From Chloroflexota bacterium (GTDB lineage: Bacteria; Chloroflexota; Anaerolineae; Aggregatilineales; Phototrophicaceae): 64,000 bases of DNA. The stretch is from the NCBI GenBank assembly GCA_026707745.1, contig JAPOWG010000089.1:79438-143437 (forward strand), in the 5' to 3' direction. The position numbers were made by a program, and so were the translations under genes. Every line of letters starts with the position of its first letter. Position 1 is the first letter of the stretch. The notes beneath the pieces are model-generated. The model did not search any database, had not been told where the DNA came from, and saw nothing but the letters and a program-made list of their open reading frames with translations. This document shows, piece by piece, positions 43,477 to 52,068 of the stretch.

Positions 43477-43944
43477 CTATCGCCGCTTGGGCTTGCGCTT
43501 GCGCCTGATGCCGATGTCGGAGAGATCTAAATCGTGATGTCGCTGGCTGGTGTAACGCGCATGCGGCGCGCCGGTCAAACGCTCTCGCCTTTTGGCTAAA
43601 ACCTCAGTCCAGATTTCGCCGCGCTTGTTCCGCAAGTATCTGGAGCTTGATGCTGTATTGTATCCGTCTTGTTTGCCGCCGGGCTCCTTCGAGCCTTGCT
43701 TCAACGAATACGCATCGTCCCAGTCACGTTGCGCGGCCGCGACTTCTGCCATATCCACGTAGTAGCGAACACCGAGTGCCAAGCCAAAAACACCGCCGGC
43801 AATCAGACCGAGTTCCGCGCCTGTCTGCTGCGCCAGAACGCCTCCCGCGAGCGCGCAGAGCAGTGCCGCGCCTACGCAGATCGCGCCCGCGCTAGCGATT
43901 GCCCGTATCGATACCCGGAATCCCACGGACGCTGACCTTTTCAT
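43477..43944 (-). CDS. small glycine-rich membrane protein, basic tail
   Basis: About 155 residues. Two membrane helices (IASAGAICVGAALLCALAGGVLAQ, LGLIAGGVFGLALGVRYYV) are followed by a soluble tail ending in RRKRKPKRR. From the ATG at 43944 it overlaps the upstream gene by 53 bases, more than usual; the real start may lie further in. It is the last of four co-oriented genes that share small glycine-zipper-type helices. Function unknown. Confidence 0.6.
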   Translation of the reverse strand: MKRSASVGFRVSIRAIASAGAICVGAALLCALAGGVLAQQTGAELGLIAGGVFGLALGVRYYVDMAEVAAAQRDWDDAYSLKQGSKEPGGKQDGYNTASSSRYLRNKRGEIWTEVLAKRRERLTGAPHARYTSQRHHDLDLSDIGIRRKRKPKRR

Positions 43945-44242
43945 TCGGTTTATCCATAGCCCACTGAGCATCGCGTTCTCGCAGATCGTAGGAATCGCGG
44001 TAGGCTTCGCGGACTAAGTTGCGGCGGGCGGTGGTGATGAGGTTGTCGTCATGCAGGCCCGCCGCTTCGTATTCGAAAGCGGGACTCGCGGCGCCCGCTC
44101 GGTGCATGCCGATGATGACGCCGACGCTCGCGCCGACGACCGCCCCGGCTATCGCGCCTTCGGGAAGCCCTGCCGCCAGCAGGATACCGGCGACCGCGCC
44201 CAAGGCGGCCGAGACAAACGCGTACAAAAGCAGCCTGATCAC
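43892..44242 (-). CDS. small glycine-zipper membrane protein
   Basis: 116 residues from a GTG (MIRLLLYAFVSAALG...). Two Gly/Ala-packed helices (LLLYAFVSAALGAVAGILLAAG, AIAGAVVGASVGVIIG) are followed by a polar cytoplasmic tail of about 65 residues. The G-x3-G spacing suggests tight helix packing or oligomers. It is the third gene in the 45142-43477 cluster. I recognise no named family. Confidence 0.65.
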   Translation of the reverse strand: MIRLLLYAFVSAALGAVAGILLAAGLPEGAIAGAVVGASVGVIIGMHRAGAASPAFEYEAAGLHDDNLITTARRNLVREAYRDSYDLRERDAQWAMDKPNEKVSVRGIPGIDTGNR

Positions 44243-44281
44243 GTGATGCAGTCCCTAATCCATAGCCCGATTATACCAGAG

Positions 44282-44608
44282 CTAGTCGTCGCGAATCTTT
44301 GAATCCAGGTAATCCAGCCCGGGCGATCCTCGCAGTTGATGACGCTCATGGGCGCGGGATACATCCTTGCCCCGCGCATCGCGCAGGCGCGCTTGACGCC
44401 GCGCTTCTTCGGGATCGACTTTGGCGGCGTCGACGGCGGCGCGATGAGCATGGATGCGACCGGCCAGCAGCGCGCCGACGCTACCGCCGATGATGACACC
44501 GCCGAATAGACCCTCGACCATGCCTTCTGCCAGAAAGAAGAACGCCACCGCGCCGATGACCGCGCCCAGCAGGGCGCCCGAAGCTATGTGGCGGATGAAG
44601 TTGGGCAT
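44282..44608 (-). CDS. small glycine-zipper membrane protein
   Basis: 108 residues. Two helices (ALLGAVIGAVAFFFLAEGM, LFGGVIIGGSVGALLAG) and a charged Ala/Arg-rich tail (EEARRQARLRDARGKDVSRAHERHQLRGSPGLDYLDSKIRDD). It resembles the next gene in plan, and the pair may be old duplicates. It begins 12 bases after the GIY-YIG gene, so the two are one transcript. Function unknown. Confidence 0.65.
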   Translation of the reverse strand: MPNFIRHIASGALLGAVIGAVAFFFLAEGMVEGLFGGVIIGGSVGALLAGRIHAHRAAVDAAKVDPEEARRQARLRDARGKDVSRAHERHQLRGSPGLDYLDSKIRDD

Positions 44609-44620
44609 GGGTGATCACTT

Positions 44621-45142
44621 TCATATATTGCATATTTCTCGTACATGACTGTCATGCAGCTTGAACCATTCCCCTCTTTGACGTTGCTCGGCATACCGCT
44701 GATGTAATTGCCATTCAAGAGTTGGGGCGTCTTCTGTCTGTATGACGGCGACGACTTCTATCTCAAATGGAAGCGCCAGCGCAAACTCGTTGAATCGGCG
44801 GAAAGGGTTGTTCGTTCTCCCGATCTTGTAATATTTGCTTATGTCAACGTCCTGGATCACATAAACGTAACCAGCGGGATGCTGTGTGGGCGGCAACGTG
44901 CCTGGATCGTCAAATTCGCAGCGGGGCGCATAGCGGCCGCTTGAATGAAACAGGAAAAGGGCGCTTGAGACTACGACGGCTCCAATCAATGCGCCTATCA
45001 CCCTGTTTTTTCCTGCAACTGCGGTTATCACAGCGCCAATTGCGGCGCCGACTACCGTGCCGATTGCGACTGGCAGACCGAAATGGCTTGCCACTAGCAC
45101 ACCCAAAAGGAAGGATGCGCCTGAGAAAATCATCACTTTCAT
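44621..45142 (-). CDS. membrane-anchored GIY-YIG (T5orf172/MUG113-like) protein
   Basis: 173 residues. Residues 1-65 form two or three Gly/Ala/Val-rich membrane helices, one with a glycine zipper (VGAAIGAVITAVAG). The C-terminal domain is GIY-YIG-like: GYVYVIQDVDISKYYKIGRT (Tyr92, Tyr94, Tyr105, Gly108, Arg109), Arg115/Arg116, Glu133 in TLEWQLHQRY at the metal-binding Glu position, and Trp149 in GEWFKL. The catalytic residues are intact, so it may cut nucleic acid, but a membrane anchor on this fold is unusual. GGAGGG precedes the ATG by eight bases. It leads a cluster of four small membrane protein genes. Two relatives occur at 58000 and 63151. Confidence 0.83.
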   Translation of the reverse strand: MKVMIFSGASFLLGVLVASHFGLPVAIGTVVGAAIGAVITAVAGKNRVIGALIGAVVVSSALFLFHSSGRYAPRCEFDDPGTLPPTQHPAGYVYVIQDVDISKYYKIGRTNNPFRRFNEFALALPFEIEVVAVIQTEDAPTLEWQLHQRYAEQRQRGEWFKLHDSHVREICNI

Positions 45143-45269
45143 TTGTCAAGCCCTCCCAATTAGATCTACGCGATTCAGGTTTATTCGTTGTATCACAAAC
45201 CTGTTTATCTCTACAATCGGGTCTATAGACTTTTAAGTACAGTTCAGCCTCGATAGGATTCTTCGGCGG

Positions 45270-46010
45270 CTAATTCTTCCCAGCAAAAAACGCCTCCATA
45301 ATCCCCCGCACCTCATCCGACACCAGCCGCTCGGCGATGATTTCCAACTCCGCGTCAATCGTCTCCCGCACCACCTGCGCGCTCCCGCGCCGGAGAAGCA
45401 TCTTGGTCCGGCGCAGCGCCTCGGGAGGCTTTGCCGCCAATTGCCCCGCCTTCGACCAGGCCAAGGCATCAAGCTCATCCGCCGCGACCACTTCATTGAC
45501 GATGCCGCAGTCCCGCGCCTTTTCAGCCGAAAAAGCCTCGCCCAGCAGCAGCAACTCTGCCGCCCGACCATAACCGGCCATGCGCGGCAGCAGATAGGTC
45601 GACGCCGCTTCCGGCACTAGCCCCAAGTCGATGAAGGGCAGGCGAAAAATTGCGCCTGCCGCCGCGTAAACCAGATCGCAATGCAGCAGCATCGTCACGC
45701 CCACGCCCACAGCCACGCCATTGACCGCCGCCACAATCGGCGTACCCGCGCTTGCAATCGCCTTGATGAAATTCGCCGGCGCGACCGAGCCGGGATCGCT
45801 CAGGAAGCTGTTGAGATCGTTGCCGGCGCTGAAACTGTCCCCGCTGCCGGTGATGAAAATAACGCGGATGTCATCGTCGCGGTCAGCGCCTTCGATGGCT
45901 TCGCGTAATGCGTCATACATGCCCGGCGTCAGCGCGTTTTTCTTCCCCAGCCGGTTGATTTGGGCGCGCAGGATTCCCTGCTCACGAGACGTGATAACAT
46001 CCTTCATCAT
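45270..46010 (-). CDS. enoyl-CoA hydratase/isomerase family protein
   Basis: 246 residues of the crotonase fold: ILRAQINRLGKKNALTPGMYDALREAIE, the oxyanion-hole segments FSAGNDLNSFLSD and [24 protein letters not shown], and the terminal helix DEVRGIMEAFFAGKN. The first catalytic Glu position of hydratases (usually GGGCE) reads VGVGVTM, so it may be an isomerase or other crotonase rather than a classic hydratase. Genes for beta-oxidation do not adjoin it. It probably acts on acyl-CoA intermediates. Confidence 0.88.
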   Translation of the reverse strand: MMKDVITSREQGILRAQINRLGKKNALTPGMYDALREAIEGADRDDDIRVIFITGSGDSFSAGNDLNSFLSDPGSVAPANFIKAIASAGTPIVAAVNGVAVGVGVTMLLHCDLVYAAAGAIFRLPFIDLGLVPEAASTYLLPRMAGYGRAAELLLLGEAFSAEKARDCGIVNEVVAADELDALAWSKAGQLAAKPPEALRRTKMLLRRGSAQVVRETIDAELEIIAERLVSDEVRGIMEAFFAGKN

Positions 46011-46085
46011 GATCTCCTTTCACAATTACGAAGTGGTACATTTACAGCAGTTCCAGACCCTAGTGGCTCCAAATTACGGAGAAAA

Positions 46086-46130
46086 CTCCCCTTCTCCCCT
46101 TGTGGGAGAAGGGGCTGGGGGATGAGGGGT
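46086..46130 (+). repeat. dispersed repeat B
   Basis: CTCCCCTTCTCCCC-TTGT-GGGAGAAGGGG hairpin followed by CTGGGGGATGAGGGG. Same orientation as the other full copies. Confidence 0.8.
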
Positions 46131-46167
46131 TTAGTAACATCGATATTTTCACAATTAACTTGGAACA

Positions 46168-47307
46168 CTACAATGTTTCCAGAATCGACTCAACTTCCTT
46201 GAGCCGCTGATCATAACGATGATTCGCCAGCACATGCGCCCGCGCCTTCTCAGCAATCCGCTGACGCTCCTCGTCATGCGCCAAATAATACTGCGCCTTG
46301 GCCCGCAAGTCCTCTGTATCGCTGTATGTCACCAAATGCTCGCCGACCTCAAACCACTCATGCACCCCCGGCCGATCATCGACGATCTGGAAAGTCCCGA
46401 CGGCGGCGGTCTCGAACAGCCGCATATTGCCCCCGTAGCGCATGAAATCGCCATGCGCGTTGATACTGATCTTAACCGATGACAAGACGCGCAGCATCTC
46501 CCGGCCCAGCGCGTAGCCCCGGTGAAAGGGCCGCAGCATTTCCGGCACTTCGTGCATGCTCCAGATGCCCAGGTCAAATTCGCGCAGGCTCTCTAATGCT
46601 GCCACCCGCTCGCTATAGAGCGCCCCCGGGACCAGCGTGCCGACGAATCCGATATCGCATAAGTAGTCGCCGGGCACATCTGTTTTCGGCTGCGGATGAT
46701 GAAAATCCGGGTCGATGGCGACGTAGGGTAGGCATTCGGCGCGTTTCGCGCCCAACTCCATCCATTGCGCGCCATGATAATAATCGTTGACCAGCACCAG
46801 ATCATAAAGACGGGCCGCGTCGCGTTCATTCGCATGGGAGAAGACGATAGGCGAAACGCCGCTCACATAGATAATCTTGCAGCCATGCTCCCGCTTCAGT
46901 TGCCCCAGCGTTTGAGGAAGGATCTCGCGGTTGTCGCCAGAGAGCCAGATGATGCCCGGTTGAAAGCGTCGCGCCGCTTCAAGCAGCAGTTGATTGCGGC
47001 GGCGATAGTCGGGATTAACTCGCGGCGGCAAACGCCGCATCAGCCCGGCCGCGATCTTGCCCGGACTCAATCTCTCGCGGAAGACATCGCTGCGCAGCCT
47101 GGCAACGTCCCTTGCGCCATAGCCCGGCAGATTGCGCCAAAACACCTCCAACTCATAGCCCGCCCCCCGCATGGCGCGCTCCCAGAAATGCTGTCCCATG
47201 CTGCTGGGGAACAAGGGCTTGACGCTGCTCTCGGCAGCGTCGCGTCTATCGGATTGCAACTGTTCGGGATGATGCAGCGCTGCGACGAATAGAACTCGAT
47301 GGGGCAT
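46168..47307 (-). CDS. CgeB-like glycosyltransferase
   Basis: 379 residues of GT-B fold. The N-terminal half includes RFQPGIIWLSGDNREILPQTLGQLKREHGCKIIYVSGVSPIVF; the C-terminal donor domain has CDIGFVGTLVPGALYSERVAALESLREFDLGIWSMHEVPEML, KISINAHGDFMRYGGNMRLFETAAVGTFQIVDDRPGVHEWFEVGEHLVTYSDTEDL and AHVLANHRYDQRL, typical of the CgeB/glycosyl-transferase 1_2 group used in spore-coat and surface glycan decoration. Substrate unknown. It lies alone between two repeat B copies (46086 and 47386). Confidence 0.88.
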   Translation of the reverse strand: MPHRVLFVAALHHPEQLQSDRRDAAESSVKPLFPSSMGQHFWERAMRGAGYELEVFWRNLPGYGARDVARLRSDVFRERLSPGKIAAGLMRRLPPRVNPDYRRRNQLLLEAARRFQPGIIWLSGDNREILPQTLGQLKREHGCKIIYVSGVSPIVFSHANERDAARLYDLVLVNDYYHGAQWMELGAKRAECLPYVAIDPDFHHPQPKTDVPGDYLCDIGFVGTLVPGALYSERVAALESLREFDLGIWSMHEVPEMLRPFHRGYALGREMLRVLSSVKISINAHGDFMRYGGNMRLFETAAVGTFQIVDDRPGVHEWFEVGEHLVTYSDTEDLRAKAQYYLAHDEERQRIAEKARAHVLANHRYDQRLKEVESILETL

Positions 47308-47385
47308 TATATTATCGCGTCGCTATCTAAGTAGAACCAAGTTAATCATGCGAATTCTGCAGGACATTCCAACTTCATCGTCGAG

Positions 47386-47429
47386 TCACCCTTCCCTGAT
47401 GATTCGGGGAAGGGCCGGGGATGGGGTAG
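47386..47429 (+). repeat. dispersed repeat B
   Basis: CACCCTTCCC, GGGGAAGGG and CCGGGGATGGGG, in the same orientation as the other full copies. Confidence 0.75.
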
Positions 47430-47472
47430 AAAAGCGGCGCTTTCGCAATGCTCATTACTTACTTGGAACTAT

Positions 47473-48483
47473 TTAGTAGGCTTCTTTCCAGTAATTCTGC
47501 CAGAGCGCTTCGGGACCTACTTTCGCCACTCTGCGGATCGTCGACCAAACGTTATTGCTGCTGGCTGACCCCCGTTTGTCGCGGAATAGCTTGTGATGGT
47601 TGTCTTGAATATACTTTTCTAGCCTTTGTATTTCTTGACTAGCATCATCTTTGCCCGACCAATGTTCGTCTATTAGCTCATCGGGAATCTTGTCTTCTCG
47701 CATCAGCCAACTCATAGTCAATACGAGTACCGCGCCATCATCGACCAATGTTCTTACGTTGTTTTCTACATCTGGTATTAGATCTATGGCGCTATAGACG
47801 TAATGAGCAGCCACCAAGAGTTGCGTCTTTGGCTCCAACTCTATTCTTGGATCGCTAGCCAAGTTCACGACCAGATTGAGTAGAAGCGTAAGTCTCGACA
47901 ATACTTCATAAAATGGAGAATCTTGGTTTTGCGTGATCCAACCTAAGATTTGATCTCCCCAATGGCCTTGCCAGTCCGCATTTAATTGAACTGTCGCTAC
48001 GTGCTTAGAGATTCCTTCACCCGCGAGGTAATCCAGTTCTTCAAGTGACCTGTTCAAGATCTCGACAATTTGTATCGCAGCTTGGGGGGATGCGACATGA
48101 ATATCATGCTTACATTTATTCCACTCAATATTAATATCTTTTAACATCCCAGGACTTAATATTTTTATCTCTTTACCGAAATGAGCTTGCATTTTCCTTG
48201 GAATTTCTTCGTCTTCAAAGTATCTGCGCCAATTTGTCAATGTCCACTGGTTTTTCAAATCCTTTTCTTCATTCCACTGGTCCCTCGCAGCCAGGAATGC
48301 TCGTGCACTATTTCGATCATCACGCAGGATAGAGATGTAATACTCCGTAAAGAGAGATTCCAACAACAGTTCAACTCCGCTGCAAGCCGTTAGAGCGGCC
48401 GCGGTGTAAAGTTCATAACGTATGCAGGAGTTTGCCTCGTCCCGTCGTTCAATAATTGCCTTTCTTGGTGTAACACTCTCCAT
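47473..48483 (-). CDS. AT-rich gene: hypothetical protein with YkvA (DUF1232)-like segment
   Basis: 336 residues from the ATG at 48483, preceded by GAGGTGAG at good spacing (a GTG nine bases earlier overlaps that site). The C-terminal part contains LLVAAHYVYSAIDLIPDVENNVRTLVDDGAVLVLTMSWLM, matching the Y-x-x-x-P-x-D-L-I-P-D core of YkvA domains with the Pro replaced. The first 200 residues (CSGVELLLESLFTEYYISILRDDRNSARAF..., VEILNRSLEELDYLAG) are helical and unrecognised. The gene is clearly more AT-rich than its neighbours and uses AGA/ATA/TTA codons freely, suggesting acquisition. YkvA proteins are usually membrane-linked with unknown function; no confident membrane helix is seen here. Confidence 0.75.
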   Translation of the reverse strand: MESVTPRKAIIERRDEANSCIRYELYTAAALTACSGVELLLESLFTEYYISILRDDRNSARAFLAARDQWNEEKDLKNQWTLTNWRRYFEDEEIPRKMQAHFGKEIKILSPGMLKDINIEWNKCKHDIHVASPQAAIQIVEILNRSLEELDYLAGEGISKHVATVQLNADWQGHWGDQILGWITQNQDSPFYEVLSRLTLLLNLVVNLASDPRIELEPKTQLLVAAHYVYSAIDLIPDVENNVRTLVDDGAVLVLTMSWLMREDKIPDELIDEHWSGKDDASQEIQRLEKYIQDNHHKLFRDKRGSASSNNVWSTIRRVAKVGPEALWQNYWKEAY

Positions 48484-48512
48484 TTTACTCACCTCGAAAT
48501 ATTCTCAGTGAT

Positions 48513-49748
48513 TCAAACCCCTCTCAAATCCAACAACCGCAGCGGATTCTCAACCAGTTCCCGCAGATGATTCATAAACCCCGCGCCCTCCGCGCCATTG
48601 CTGACGCGATGATCGACGCTCAGCGTCATGTTCATCCGCGTGCCAGCGCCCAGCGTCCCGTCCTCCCGCACAACGGGCACGCGCTGCGCTGATGAAACAG
48701 CTAGTATGCCGGCTTCCGGCGAACTGATGATCGCCGAAAAATCCTTCACGTTGAAAGGACCCAAATTGCTGATAGTGAAGGTCGCCCCGCGGATATCGTC
48801 CGGCTTGATCTTGCCGGAACGGGCGCGCTCGTACATCGCTTTGTTATTGACCGCCATCTCGCGCAGTGAAACGCTGTCGGCGTCATGGCAGACGACATTG
48901 ACCAAACCATTGTCCGGCAGCGCCACCGAGATGCCGATGTTTACGCGATGGTGCTGGACCAGGCGATCGCCGTAATAATGACTGTTGAGGTTGGGGAATT
49001 CCCGCAAACTCAGCGCCAAGGCTTTGATCAACAGATCGTTGACGCTGATCTTGATGCCCTCTTCCGCCAAAGCGCTGTTGGTCTCTTTGCGCAGCGCCAG
49101 CAGCGGCTCGACATCGGCTTCAACCGTCACATAAAAATGAGGCGTATTGCTCTTGCTGCGGATGGTGCCGTCGGCGATAGCCCGGCGCATGCGCGACAGG
49201 GGAATGACATCGACGTCTTCTTCGGGCAACTTGCCCCAGGTCGCTTGACCCCCCGTCGCCGGAGCGCTTGCTGGCATGGGCGGCAGCATGGGCTTTTCAG
49301 CGAAATTCTCGATATCCGATTTGACGATCCTGCCACCAGGTCCAGATCCCTGTACACGGCTGAGATCGATGCCCTTGTCAGCTGCCATCCGCCGCGCCAG
49401 AGGCGATGCCTTGATGCGACCGTCGTCGGTCATAGCCGCCCCATTGCCATCGGCAGCGGGAGCCCTTGTCGTCTTTGCTGGTTCAACAACTGCGGGCGCG
49501 GTATCTGGTTCTTGCGCCGCGGCTTCGCCTGATGCCCCGATCACCGCGATGACGGTTCCCTCGCCGATCTCGTCGCCCGGTTCGGCGCGCAACTCTAGCA
49601 GCGTGCCGTCGCTGCCCGCCTCGATCTCCACTGTCGCCTTATCCGCTTCAACTTCGGCGATGACATCGCTTGCCGAGACATGCTCGCCCACCTCGCGCAG
49701 CCAGTTGATCAGCAGTCCATCGGTTGTAAGCTTGACTTCGTACGCCAT
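48513..49748 (-). CDS. pdhC: dihydrolipoamide acyltransferase (E2) of a 2-oxo acid dehydrogenase complex
   Basis: 411 residues: lipoyl domain (1-78) with the lipoyl-lysine in EVEADKATVEIE; a Pro/Ala-rich hinge; peripheral subunit-binding domain (ASPLARRMAADKGIDLSRVQGSGPGGRIVKSDIE); catalytic domain ending SVDHRVSNGAEGAGFMNHLRELVENPLRLL. It passes the acyl group from E1 to CoA. In the active site the usual DHRxxDG reads DHRVSNG, so the second Asp is Asn; some E2s tolerate change there. Pyruvate or branched-chain substrate cannot be settled, so the symbol is provisional. The gene follows E1beta with no gap. No E3 gene is in the window. Confidence 0.93.
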   Translation of the reverse strand: MAYEVKLTTDGLLINWLREVGEHVSASDVIAEVEADKATVEIEAGSDGTLLELRAEPGDEIGEGTVIAVIGASGEAAAQEPDTAPAVVEPAKTTRAPAADGNGAAMTDDGRIKASPLARRMAADKGIDLSRVQGSGPGGRIVKSDIENFAEKPMLPPMPASAPATGGQATWGKLPEEDVDVIPLSRMRRAIADGTIRSKSNTPHFYVTVEADVEPLLALRKETNSALAEEGIKISVNDLLIKALALSLREFPNLNSHYYGDRLVQHHRVNIGISVALPDNGLVNVVCHDADSVSLREMAVNNKAMYERARSGKIKPDDIRGATFTISNLGPFNVKDFSAIISSPEAGILAVSSAQRVPVVREDGTLGAGTRMNMTLSVDHRVSNGAEGAGFMNHLRELVENPLRLLDLRGV

Positions 49749-50735
49749 CTAAACTATCTCCTTGACCGCGTCGGCGACCTTTTGGGCGTCCGGCAACGCC
49801 AAAAGCTCAATCTCTTTGGAATAGGGCAGCGGAACGTCTTCCGCCGCGACGCGCTTGATCGGCGCGTCCATGTAATCAAACATGTTTTCCTGCAAGAGCG
49901 CGGCGATCTCGCTGCCGAAACTGTACATGGGCAGCGATTCTTCCACGATGACGCAGCGGTTGGTCTTCATGAAACTGCTGTAAACCAAATCCATATCCAG
50001 CGGGCGCAACCAGCGCAAATCGACCACTTCGGCTTCCACCCCCTCCGTCGCCAATTGACGCGCCGCCTGCAATGCCCAGTCAACCCCCCTCGCGTAAGCC
50101 ACCAGCGTGACGTCGGCGCCCTCGCGCTTGATATCGCCTTTGCCGATGGGAATCAGATAGTCGGTATCCTCATCGTCGGGCATCGGACCAGGTTTGGGAT
50201 AAAGGGCGATACTCTCGGTGAAAAGCACCGGATTGTCATCACGGATCGACGCTTTCAACATGCCGTAGGCATCCATCGAATTGGAAGGACAGCCCACATA
50301 TACGCCGGGAAAATGCGCGAAGATCGGCTCCGGACTATGCGAATGCGACGCCGTCGCCTGGTTCCCCCAACCGCTCGCCGCGCGGTAGACCAAAGGTACT
50401 TTGAACATGCCATCAAAGAAGTAACGCACCTTGCCCGCGTGATTGGCAATCGCGTCCAGAGCCAGAAAGGCGAAGTTGATGGTCATGAATTCGGCCACCG
50501 GGCGCAAGCCGGCCATCGCCGCGCCCACCGCCACCCCGCCTATCGCCATCTCGCTGATGGGCGTGTCGCGCACGCGCCTCTCGCCAAATTCCTCTAGAAA
50601 ACCGCGCGTGACCCGATGCGTGCCTTGCCAGTATGCGACCTCTTCGCCCATGACAAAGACGTTCTCATCGCGGCGCATCTCTTCTTGCAACGCCCTGCGG
50701 ATCGCTTCCCGCATGGCGACGTTTCTCCCTGCCAT
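49749..50735 (-). CDS. pdhB: 2-oxo acid dehydrogenase E1 component, beta subunit
   Basis: 328 residues of the transketolase-like E1beta: MAGRNVAMREAIRRALQEEMRRDENVFVMGEEVAYWQGTHRVTRGFLEEFGERRVRDTPISEMAIGGVAVGAAMAGLRPVAEFMTINFAFLALDAIANHAGKVRYF, then EGVEAEVVDLRWLRPLDMDLVYSSFMKTNRCVIVEES. With E1alpha it binds TPP and decarboxylates the 2-oxo acid. The stop codon directly abuts the E2 start. Upstream, a repeat C copy separates it from the alpha-subunit gene. Confidence 0.95.
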   Translation of the reverse strand: MAGRNVAMREAIRRALQEEMRRDENVFVMGEEVAYWQGTHRVTRGFLEEFGERRVRDTPISEMAIGGVAVGAAMAGLRPVAEFMTINFAFLALDAIANHAGKVRYFFDGMFKVPLVYRAASGWGNQATASHSHSPEPIFAHFPGVYVGCPSNSMDAYGMLKASIRDDNPVLFTESIALYPKPGPMPDDEDTDYLIPIGKGDIKREGADVTLVAYARGVDWALQAARQLATEGVEAEVVDLRWLRPLDMDLVYSSFMKTNRCVIVEESLPMYSFGSEIAALLQENMFDYMDAPIKRVAAEDVPLPYSKEIELLALPDAQKVADAVKEIV

Positions 50736-50775
50736 CGCGCTTCCCTCGTTTGATGCAAGTCCCCAATTTATCTTA

Positions 50776-50860
50776 TTTAATAAACCGCGATCTGCGGTAG
50801 CCGAGCCGGCTTGTTATTTTCTGTGAGCACGGTAGCCCAAATTCGCTGCCGCCGAGCGGC
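50776..50860 (+). repeat. dispersed repeat C inside the E1alpha-E1beta operon
   Basis: AATAAACCGCGATCTGCGGT, then AGCCGAGCCGGC, TGTGAGCACGGTAGCCC and GCTGCCGCCGAGCGGC. It fills most of the 141-base gap between pdhA and pdhB, and ends just before the pdhA stop codon. Confidence 0.8.
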
Positions 50861-50876
50861 CGCCGGCTTCTTCGCC

Positions 50877-51908
50877 TTAGTCGCTGCCGGCGCCCACGCT
50901 CATATCGGTCTTGTGCACCAGCTTCGAATTGACATAGGTATTCTGGAAAAGCTCTTGATAGCTCTTTGGCAACTCACTGGCTTCGGCAAACTCTACCGCC
51001 TCTTTGACAATCCGCCGCGCCTCTTCCTCATGGGCTGCCAAAACCGCTTTGACGCCTTTGTGCTTTTTTGAGATCTGATCGCGCAGGATCTTGATTGGCT
51101 CGCGACATTCCATCCATTCGCGCAACTCGGCCGACATATCTTCGCGGGCATCGTATTGCTTGTCGGAAACGCCATGTCCCCGGTAGCGATAGGTCACATG
51201 CTCTACCACAACCGGTCCATGCTTGCGCGCATAATCGACCGCCTGCGTCGCGACAGCGTAAACTTCCAGGGCATCCTGCGCATTGACGCGGCCGAGGCTC
51301 TTGATGCCGTAAGCTTCCGCCTTACGATGCAATTCAATTTGCCCGCTGGCGCGGTCCACTTCGGTACCCATGCCATAACCGTTGTTTTCGATAATCCAAA
51401 CCACCGGCAAATCCCAGATCGAACTCATATTGAGCGATTCGTGGAAATAGCCATTATTAGTGGCGCCGTCGCCGACATAGGTCATGGTCACATCATCGCT
51501 GCCGCGATAGCGCGCTTCCAGCGCGATACCCGCCGCCAACGGCAAATGACCGCCCACAATGGCATAGCCGCCCCAGAAATTGTGCTGGGCGGAGGCCAGA
51601 TGCATCGAGCCGCCTTTGCCGCCGCTGCTGCCGGTCTTTTTGCCCATCATCTCCGCCATCACCGCCTTGGGATCCATGCCCAAAATCAGCGCGATGCCAT
51701 GGTCGCGATAGGCGGTGATGACATGATCGCTGGGGCGCAAAGCGGCCATCGAGCCCACGCCGCTGGCTTCATGCCCGCTATACAGGTGCATGTAAACGCC
51801 GGTGATGCGCTTTTCTTCATAGAGCCGATGGCAAGTTTCTTCGAATTCTCGGATCAGCACCATCTGACGGTACCAGTCCAGGAGCATTTCTTTGCTTGGC
51901 TTTGCCAT
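50877..51908 (-). CDS. pdhA: 2-oxo acid dehydrogenase E1 component, alpha subunit
   Basis: 343 residues from the ATG at 51908, preceded by AAGGGG at five bases; an in-frame ATG at 51932 adds eight atypical residues. The TPP motif is present as GDGATNNGYFHESLNMSSIWDLPVVWIIENN (GDG...NN). YRGHGVSDKQYDAREDMSAELREWMECREPIKILR holds the region around the phosphorylation loop of related enzymes. MVLIREFEETCHRLYEEKRITGVYMHLYSGHEASGVG is the typical N-terminus. It is the first gene of the operon. Confidence 0.95.
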   Translation of the reverse strand: MAKPSKEMLLDWYRQMVLIREFEETCHRLYEEKRITGVYMHLYSGHEASGVGSMAALRPSDHVITAYRDHGIALILGMDPKAVMAEMMGKKTGSSGGKGGSMHLASAQHNFWGGYAIVGGHLPLAAGIALEARYRGSDDVTMTYVGDGATNNGYFHESLNMSSIWDLPVVWIIENNGYGMGTEVDRASGQIELHRKAEAYGIKSLGRVNAQDALEVYAVATQAVDYARKHGPVVVEHVTYRYRGHGVSDKQYDAREDMSAELREWMECREPIKILRDQISKKHKGVKAVLAAHEEEARRIVKEAVEFAEASELPKSYQELFQNTYVNSKLVHKTDMSVGAGSD

Positions 51909-52068
51909 TGCGTCCCCTTCGCGCGACCGCAAAAGACCCTTTCATATAGATCGGCAAGTATAACATAGAAGTTTTCTTTTTTTGTATTCTGGCTTTGCTG
52001 CGACTTGACAAAACTCCAAACTGATCATATAGATCAAATGTGCGAAAGGATTTTGGCAGAGCAGTAAC

